Part shown: positions 11,901 to 64,000 of the stretch, in pieces
How the letters are laid out: the number at the start of each line of letters is the position of its first letter
How positions within the stretch are numbered: the first letter of the stretch is position 1
NCBI GenBank assembly: GCA_037179515.1
Contig: JAXCGZ010009471.1
Coordinates: 1-64,000 of the forward strand
Source: Halocaridina rubra
Taxonomy: Eukaryota > Arthropoda > Malacostraca > Decapoda > Atyidae
DNA length: 64,000 nt
Direction of reading: 5' to 3'
Notes under the pieces: model-generated
Told to the model about the DNA's origin: nothing
Databases searched by the model: none
What the model saw: only the letters and a program-made list of their open reading frames with translations
Position numbers and translations under genes: made by a program

Positions 11901-14900
11901 TAATGAGACTTATTAAATTGGATATTAATGAAAAATTCTCTTGACGTGTACGTAATTGAATTCACAAACCAAGAAAATGTAAGCTGATGTGTCATGTTAT
12001 TGAGACTTGTTGCAATGTTATTTAATTTAAGTTTATTTGACTGTAATTATATGTAATAATAAAATACTGTACATAGAAATGAAAATGATAAAGAGTTCTT
12101 GATTGGGGAAATCTCTCTGAATAGGCAAACTAGCTTTAGAATGACTGAGCTAGTATGCTTGGTTCTGGTCTCAGGTTAGTGATTTCAGCCGACAATACTG
12201 CGGCCCTCCCACCACACCAGTGTATCCGTTACAGAAAGTGCGAGTGAAAGAGAGAGCGAGAGAGAGAGAGAAAGCAAAAGATATCTTCCAGTGTTTCAAG
12301 TTTTTTATTTTGCTGTCTTACATTTTTTTTAAGTGTGATGGCATTGTTTTTGTGATGTGAGCGGCCGTATGCGGGGCAAGTCTCCCCCACGCACTCTTCA
12401 GTGCTTTATTGCCCTGCATACGTGCATGTTCACAGTGCTATATCAAAAATATAATGTTTGCCCCCTTCTCCAAGTCTGCTTAATTTATTTATTTATTTTT
12501 TTTTAATCTGTAGACTTGGCGTAGGGGTCGTTTAGCTCACATGTCATTTTGTGTGTGCCTCTGGGGGTCCGGGTCCAGTCATGAGTGTGACCCCCAGCTG
12601 GCCAGCAACCTAAGTCAGTCTTTTGTCATCTGCCTTATCGTCTTTCGCACAAAGAAGGAATTTTGTAATGCGTGGTGGGTTGTTGTGTGAAGGTACAGAT
12701 GAAGGGTAGACAACGATCTGTCTCCCCAAAGTGGCATTTGCGTCCAAACTTATGTCTTTGGACGTAAACCGCTAGGATGGTTGTCTATTCCAGGCGGTAC
12801 TGTAAAGCCTGTGCATCTAGCATTTATATGTACCTGCTGTATATGTGTTTGCAATATTTCTGGGACCTAGGATCAAGGGTGGCTCTAGCAGTTGTATTTC
12901 TTTTTATGTTTTTGGCCACCCTTGAACCCTGGAACAACTTTGGTGCATTTTTGCCGGATGTATTCATCATTCACACGCTCACCACCAAGGCAGTGTTTCC
13001 AAACCATTCTTCTTGACTCATTATCATTCTGCTAGCCCAGAAATAGTAAAAATAAAATATATATAAAAATTATTGGTATAGCAGCAAGGCCAAAGATAGT
13101 AGATAATGTAATGGTAGAGAAAATAATACTTAAAAAAAATCAAATTTGTAGTGTGCAGTTTTGCTGTAATAATTGTTTGTGTTGTGGTCAAAATCTGCAT
13201 TGTTATACAGTAGATAGTTTTGTCTTGTGAGCTGCTTGCAATCCAGCCCCAAAATAAAAAAAAAAAAATAAAAAAAATTTAGCTTGTTTGTTTGCAGTCC
13301 AATAGACAGTTTATTGGCAGAAATTAAATGGCCTTTTTTTTTTTGTCACTTATTATGCCATACCAATTTAAAAAACTATATAAAAATATAAAAAAAAAAT
13401 ATATATATATACATACAGTACATAAAGAATAATGTAATGTGGGGATATTGTGCAATGAGGAGTTTACCCGAGTGAGACCAGATCGTTGACGTCGGATCAC
13501 GTTAAAAGTCTTGCACGTAAAAGTTGAAAAGTTTATTTAGCTTCCAGTGTGTGCTATCCGTATGCATACGAGGACAGCAAATGATCGTGGTCTGGAGTTT
13601 AGAAAATGTATTGCTTATCTTTCTCTATACTGCTGTTAGTATCATCTCGGAAGTGGCTGCTGCTATTACTACGACCGCTACGGCGTAAGGTAAAACTACG
13701 AGCGAGATGCGTAAGGAGTAAAAATGCGGAAAACAAAATTATGCGCTAAAATGCTTAGTTCTTGGCCGATGTTAGAAAGTCCGCTTAATAAAATCCCAAA
13801 CGAAAATATAACTCGAGTATACAGTGTGCTGATCGTGAAATGTAATCTTGGGGACGACACCCTCATCTGTTCTGCAGTTTGTGTTGCAACAAGATGTGTG
13901 TCATTACAGACATAAAGTATAGATTGTCATTTTATAAGTTTAAATTTAATTTCATGGAGGACACTGGTCTGTGTCCATATCCTCCAATTGAAGTTTTATT
14001 TATGTATCTTGTGTTTTTTGAGGAAGAAAGGGACAACATTGTTAAGGACCCAGATTATAAAATTTATAGGGTTAAAGTGAATGCAAGAGACATATTGAGA
14101 TGATCTGTCCATATCAGAAAACTATAAATATGTAATGGAACTCCACCTGATAATACTTAAGATATCAGTTATTTCCAATAAGATGGTATTTGTTTCTCAT
14201 AGATTAATTTTTGTCAGCCAAGTGTGAGATGAATCCAAAGAGAGAGTTACTCAATTATGCTTGATTTCCCTGTCGCAACTAGAATTCTCCACAGAATTAA
14301 AAGTGGTGTGGAACTTTTGAACCCCTTTTTGTATCATTTGCATCTGTGCTGTTTACTGTAGGCTGGATTCCTATGAGTGAAAATTATCACAGGTTTAATA
14401 TTCTGATCTGCATTTATTTAATAAAATCTTTGTATGATTTCACCGAAACCCATAATGTTGTAAGTCCTTACCATTTTTCTGCTTTTAATAGTGTTCACAA
14501 ACTAGAGTATACAAAGACTGATTTATTTTGTGTTTATGTTATTGTATTAAATTCTTTTGTTTGTTTTTGTAGAAGATAACTGCTGAATAATTGAACTAGA
14601 TGGACTTCTATCAACTGTGTGCAGTAATATAAAAAAAAATATTGTAAACTCACATAACATCATATAAAGGAAGCCCACTGACAGAAAATGAAGTGTACAT
14701 TTTTTTTCATTGCTCTGTTAACACTTACTGCATGATACACTCCACATCAGGATTCTTATGGTCCTGAAAGTCTTTTCTTTGGGCATATATTGTTATTATA
14801 GTCTTATGTATTTTTATTATTTATTTTCATTATTATTATTATTAATTTTTCCTATGGGACTATATAACTGTGATCATTAGTATTTGTTTATTTGATCATC

Positions 14901-17067
14901 ATCATTATTATTACTGGGTGCTCTAGGGTAGGGCTGGTGCAAGAGACTAAAGATGTGTACAAAATAATTGCTTATGGATAAGTTTAAGCCATTTTATTTA
15001 TTTATTTTTTTTTTTATTTCTATGTATGTATTGTATGTACTGATCAGACTGTTATTTACTTTTTAAACAACTTCAGATTTTTTTTCTTGAAATTTTTTTT
15101 TTGTTGAAAGGTGCTAGAATCCTCTAGCTCCCCACTGCCCCCTCCATTTTGACTACTAGAATCATCACAATAAATGTTATTGACGGCTAATCCCATTTTG
15201 GCACCACACAAATCCGTTTCCCGTTCCATAACAGAGCACCCAGCCTATGTTGGATACAATGTTCCGCGCTCAGGTAACAGTCACAGAGCCTGTTCTTCAT
15301 TTTTAACCTAGGCATTATATTATTTATTAAGTGTAGAACTATGTGATGAAAATGCATTTACTAGGATGAGAAGACAAACACACCATTTAAAGTTGACAGT
15401 TGCATGGAGTGCTGTAACTGTTGGTAAGTGAACTGCATATAGTCGGTTTGAACTTAAATTAGAATTTAAATTTATATAAAAACTTCTCCTTCCGACAACA
15501 CAGTTGATTTTCAAAAATGAGAAAGGTGCAGCTATAAGCCAGAGAAGCCGTGAAGTGATTGTTACCTGAGTATGGATCTTACAAATACCTTACTTTAACC
15601 TTCCGTGATCTGTGAAGTCCCACCCCCCTTACAATACAATCATTCATGTCCTTATTGGTCTTGTACTTAATGGATTTACTTGCATTTTTTCATAACTTTA
15701 GTTTGGATCTTAAAGCCAAAGAGATTGATGTTAGCTGTAGATTGATAAAATAGACATTTTAATAGATAAATGAATTGTTCCCATAACTATTCTATTTGTA
15801 AATGTTTGCAAGTGCAAAAGATAGAGAAAATAAAATGGTGAATTTTATGTTATTTAAAAGAAATCTGAATGCCTGATATTGTGCGTGAATGTGAGAGAGA
15901 GAGTTAATATAAGTATTTTTTGCTGCTGAGCTCACGCGTCGGGTTGGAGTGATAATGGAATCAGGTTAGATGAAATTGAGCTCAAATTGCTTTCTGACAA
16001 CTATTATAGTATACACCTTCACAGGGTAAGCCTGTCATAGCAAAAGACATTATTCTTCTGACAAAAGCTAGACTGCATGGAGAGGGACATTTATGTAAAA
16101 TACTGTGAGCAACATTCGATGCAATAGCGTTACCCCCTTGTGTGGAATCCAGGATGACTTCGTATTAAATATTAACAGTCGTCCTTGGAAACAATGGTGA
16201 TCATATAGAATGTCCAGAACTCTAACCTGTTTTACATAGAAAAGGAAAGAAGGTGGTTGTCTCTTGTGTAATATCCAGTCTTGAGAACTACAACAGTAAG
16301 AACCTTCTTCCATAAATGCAAAACAATACTGAAGTATAGAAGAAAGCTCATGCAGTGACCAGCCCCTATTCTGCTCCTCCTCTTTTTCCTTCTTTCCGAA
16401 TATGTATATGTTAATCCCTACGCTGCCTCTCGTTGCCTCTGTAAGGTGGCCTATTAAAATAAAAAATATGAATAAAAAAAAATAAAAAATATATATATAC
16501 ATAAAAAATAGACTTCTTTCTATAGTTTTCTTCTTTATAGATTTTTTCTTTTTTAAACCCATGGACTGCTGTGCCAAAATCCACAAAAATACTGTCTCCC
16601 TTCACATTCAAGATCATAAATGTGCTCGTCTGTAAAATAATAATTATTACTCTTAATTCATTGTAAAATGTCAATGGGATTTTTGTCTCCTCAAAACAAG
16701 AAAATACTGTCTTTCTCTCAGCTGACTGTGTGAGAAGCGTGATATAAAATATATTTAAGTGTTCAAACTTCTTTTTCTCATTTGTAACCTTCATCAATGG
16801 ACTGGCAGACATACGCAATTGCTGTACCAGCAAGTAATATCTTTTTCACCCCCTTTAGCTGGACAGATTCTTTAGAATAAGAATCAAGAGCCACACATTA
16901 AAGTACTGTATTTCTAATGCAAGTTGTGTGTGTGTGTGCATTTTACCACTTCCTGTAGGAGGGAACCAATGTGTTAATTTACTATTTCACTTAAGATTTA
17001 GAACAAACATTAATGTAAGAAGTTCTGCAGTGTGAGGTCTTAATCCTCCCTAATTATGATTTTCTTG

Positions 17068-17071
<4 letters not shown>

Positions 17072-17140
<69 letters not shown>
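17072..17140. repeat. (TA)n microsatellite, about 69 bp
   Basis: A pure TA run; the first of three AT arrays within 1.5 kb. Confidence 0.97.
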
Positions 17141-17145
<5 letters not shown>

Positions 17146-17393
17146 CAAATAAGCACATTACCATATGTGAACATGAATAATTTTTACCCCGACCGGGACT
17201 TAAACCTAGGACACATAATTACTGTGCCAAGGCACTACCAATGGCACCAAAGAAGGTCTAAAAGTGAAACAAACCTTACAGCTATATCTGCTATACTAGG
17301 AATGAACGCATTCTATCTGAAAGCCACTCTCTTCATATTACAGTTTCCCCCAACCTCACTCGTGGCTTCATTTTCACATTTAAATCAAATATA

Positions 17394-17497
<104 letters not shown>

Positions 17498-17740
17498 AGC
17501 TCGCTTTTTATGCGTGTTTATAATCCGCGAAATTGGAATAACGCCCCAAAAAATAATAGTAAAAAAATATGAAATACATGACTAACACTCATGCAAAAAA
17601 ATCTGAATAAAAATTTTCATTTTAGTAAAGAATCGACCGCCTCGGAGGCACTTTTCCGCCATGCTGCCATGTGCTTCAGTGTCTACCCAGCATACTGCGT
17701 GGATATATTGCTTGTTCTAACTGTTTGTGTTAAGGTTTGT

Positions 17741-18150
17741 ATATCGTCAGGAAAAAGCGTGCGAGAGCGCATCAGCTGATACGGAGGCGACAAAACATTT
17801 GCAGATGAGATTCGTTTTCCCACATCCTCCTCCTCCTACCGCTTAATGCGATTGGATATTACGAAGAGAATGTAAAAAGAGCAAACAGCAAACAAACTTG
17901 CGATATAATATCGTCAGGGAAATAGCGTGCGAGAGTGCATCAGCTGATACGGAGGCAGAAAAACTTTTGCAGACAGATATTCGTTCTCCCGCATCCTCCT
18001 CTTCTACCGCTTAATGCGATCGGATATTATGGAGAGAATGGAAAAAAAGCATTAAGAACAAACAGCAAACAAACTTGCCATATAATATCATCAAGGAAAA
18101 AGCGTGCTAGAGCGAAAACATTTGCAGATAGAGGTTCGTTCTCCCGCATC
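17741..18150 (+). repeat. Tandem repeat, 167-177 bp unit, about 2.4 copies
   Basis: The blocks ATATCGTCAGG, AGCGTGCGAGAGCGCATCAG, GCATCCTCCTC, CTACCGCTTAATGCGAT and GCAAACAGCAAACAAACTTG recur in order, starting at 17741, 17908 and 18085. The third copy lacks the CATCAGCTGATACGGAGG block and ends after GTTCGTTCTCCCGCATCC. It is GC-richer than its surroundings. Confidence 0.85.
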
Positions 18151-18490
18151 CTTGTGCTCACCGCCACCATGCACGTCCCAGTGTATGCCTGTTGCCCACC
18201 GATTAATAGAGTGCATTAATTTGTTTACCGTACAGTAAATCTGTATATCTTTCATACTGTACACTATTTGCATGTTAATATAAATAACTACAGGTCTTTC
18301 TGCTTTGTTATGTAGTTATAGAATATGTTTTACATATCTTATATCTCTGGTATAGTGTGTCTATGTACGGTTTTGAAACGTATCTATGTCCATTACCATA
18401 GTCTCTTATGGAAAATTACACGTTACAATACGCAAAAATTACAATTCGCGGCACTCTGAGAACCTATCTTCGCGTTATTACAAGAACTAG

Positions 18491-18630
<140 letters not shown>

Positions 18631-19101
18631 TTTTTAATTTATATATTTTTTCTTTCTTCTCCAGCTGATCACCCAACATGCAGCTTGTATGAATTATTTT
18701 TGTACTCCAATATTTCGCTGCAGCTGAGTAGTCAGCTATGTACCATCCTTATCCTAAGGATGGATACTTTTTAACCTGTACTGAGAAACTAAAAGATCAA
18801 TTGCAAAAGAAATAACTTTACTGGGTTTTCAAAACCAACCTATCTACAAACTGCATTAATAATTAATTATTATACATTGTTACACAATTACATTGCCATT
18901 ACATAATACGATAATCCAGTAGTGTACTCTTAGTCATACGTAATTTACAATCGTAAACCTTTTGATCAGTATTTCATTTAATTAATTTAATGCAATCAAT
19001 CTGTATGTGGAATACTATTTTCTAAAGATACTTCGAGAATATGCAATAACATTATGAAGCTTGGCAAACAGCACTAAGTATGTAACATAAAATGGTAGTA
19101 A
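18631..19101. other. 3' flank or last intron of the lipoprotein gene, nothing recognised
   Basis: AT-rich sequence without open frames or clear poly(A) signal on the minus strand. Confidence 0.4.
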
Positions 19102-63643
<44,542 letters not shown>

Positions 63644-64000
63644 CTGTAATGGTCAATAATAATTTCTTATCAAGGGCAACAAGCAGTACTTATGAGGGAC
63701 AAAATGGAGATAGAGAATTTGGCTTTGTGACACACTGTTGAGGAGTGTGAATGGTATGCAAAGGACCGAATGAGTCGGTGATAAATTTCAGTGAACAAAA
63801 TCAAGTCTTCATCATGGGGCCAAAGGACTGGTTTTGGAATTACAAATGGACAGTGTATTGAACTTCATTAAATATGGGACCCATAGGATTAACAGTGGCT
63901 GAAGGCATACATTTAGCAAAAAAGTAGTGCTTTATTTCTTTATTATTCAGTTTCCTTCCTTTGATTTTGAGAAAACCATATTTTGAGCCAATGCATTAAA
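63644..64000 (-). other. Partial lipoprotein intron at the window edge
   Basis: No exon seen. The gene continues to the right of the window, as the split codon at 63643 requires an upstream exon. Confidence 0.5.

Noticed and set aside
13724..14103. Small + strand coding gene at 13.7-14.1 kb
   Set aside because: Two overlapping short frames with no family match and no splice or start context; probably 3' flank sequence.
16068..16620. Minus-strand open frames with Cys-rich or hydrophobic stretches (for example FMEEGSYCCSSQDW)
   Set aside because: No consistent exon chain, low-complexity TA/A-rich content, and competing frames look equally good. Kept only as a possible alternative 3' end.

Overview
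The window is eukaryotic and intron-rich. It looks like a decapod-crustacean-type arthropod genome. The evidence is long AT, GA and TAA microsatellites, many nested non-LTR retrotransposon copies, and two spliced genes whose best family matches are animal proteins. No species is claimed.

Left part (1 to about 7 kb, + strand): the last three coding exons of a novel-type protein kinase C, closest to PKC epsilon (Drosophila Pkc98E). They cover the C-lobe of the kinase domain and the AGC C-terminal tail. Upstream exons lie outside the window. About 7 to 19 kb is non-coding 3' flank with microsatellites, tRNA-like SINE copies and a 167-177 bp tandem repeat.

Right part (about 19 kb to the window end, - strand): 28 exons of a very large lipid transfer protein (apolipophorin or crustacean large discoidal lipoprotein type). 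I assembled them by hand from splice sites; all intron phases agree from exon 1 to exon 28. The 5' end lies beyond base 64000. In order, the visible protein (about 1,745 residues) has a long beta-rich lipid-binding region, a helix-rich region, a von Willebrand type D domain, its Cys-containing follow-on segment, and a C-terminal VWA-like domain. The two genes are tail to tail.

Introns of the lipoprotein gene are crowded with mobile DNA. They hold an RTE-like element on + with a CR1-like element on - inserted into it (29.7-34.7 kb), a decayed RTE-like element (19.5-22.2 kb), and several CR1 3' tails. They also hold a nearly intact CR1/L2-type LINE (57.2-60.6 kb) that sits inside a decayed Tigger/pogo-like DNA transposon.

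The most unusual signals are two minisatellites that copy splice sites of the lipoprotein gene. A 46-bp unit repeated about 11 times carries the 3' splice site of exon 5 plus the first bases of that exon. A 67-68 bp unit repeated three times carries the 5' splice site of exon 11. Other points of interest are a 244-bp self-complementary CT/TA/GA array, a TAA array starting next to a splice donor, and a tRNA-like foldback in a PKC intron.
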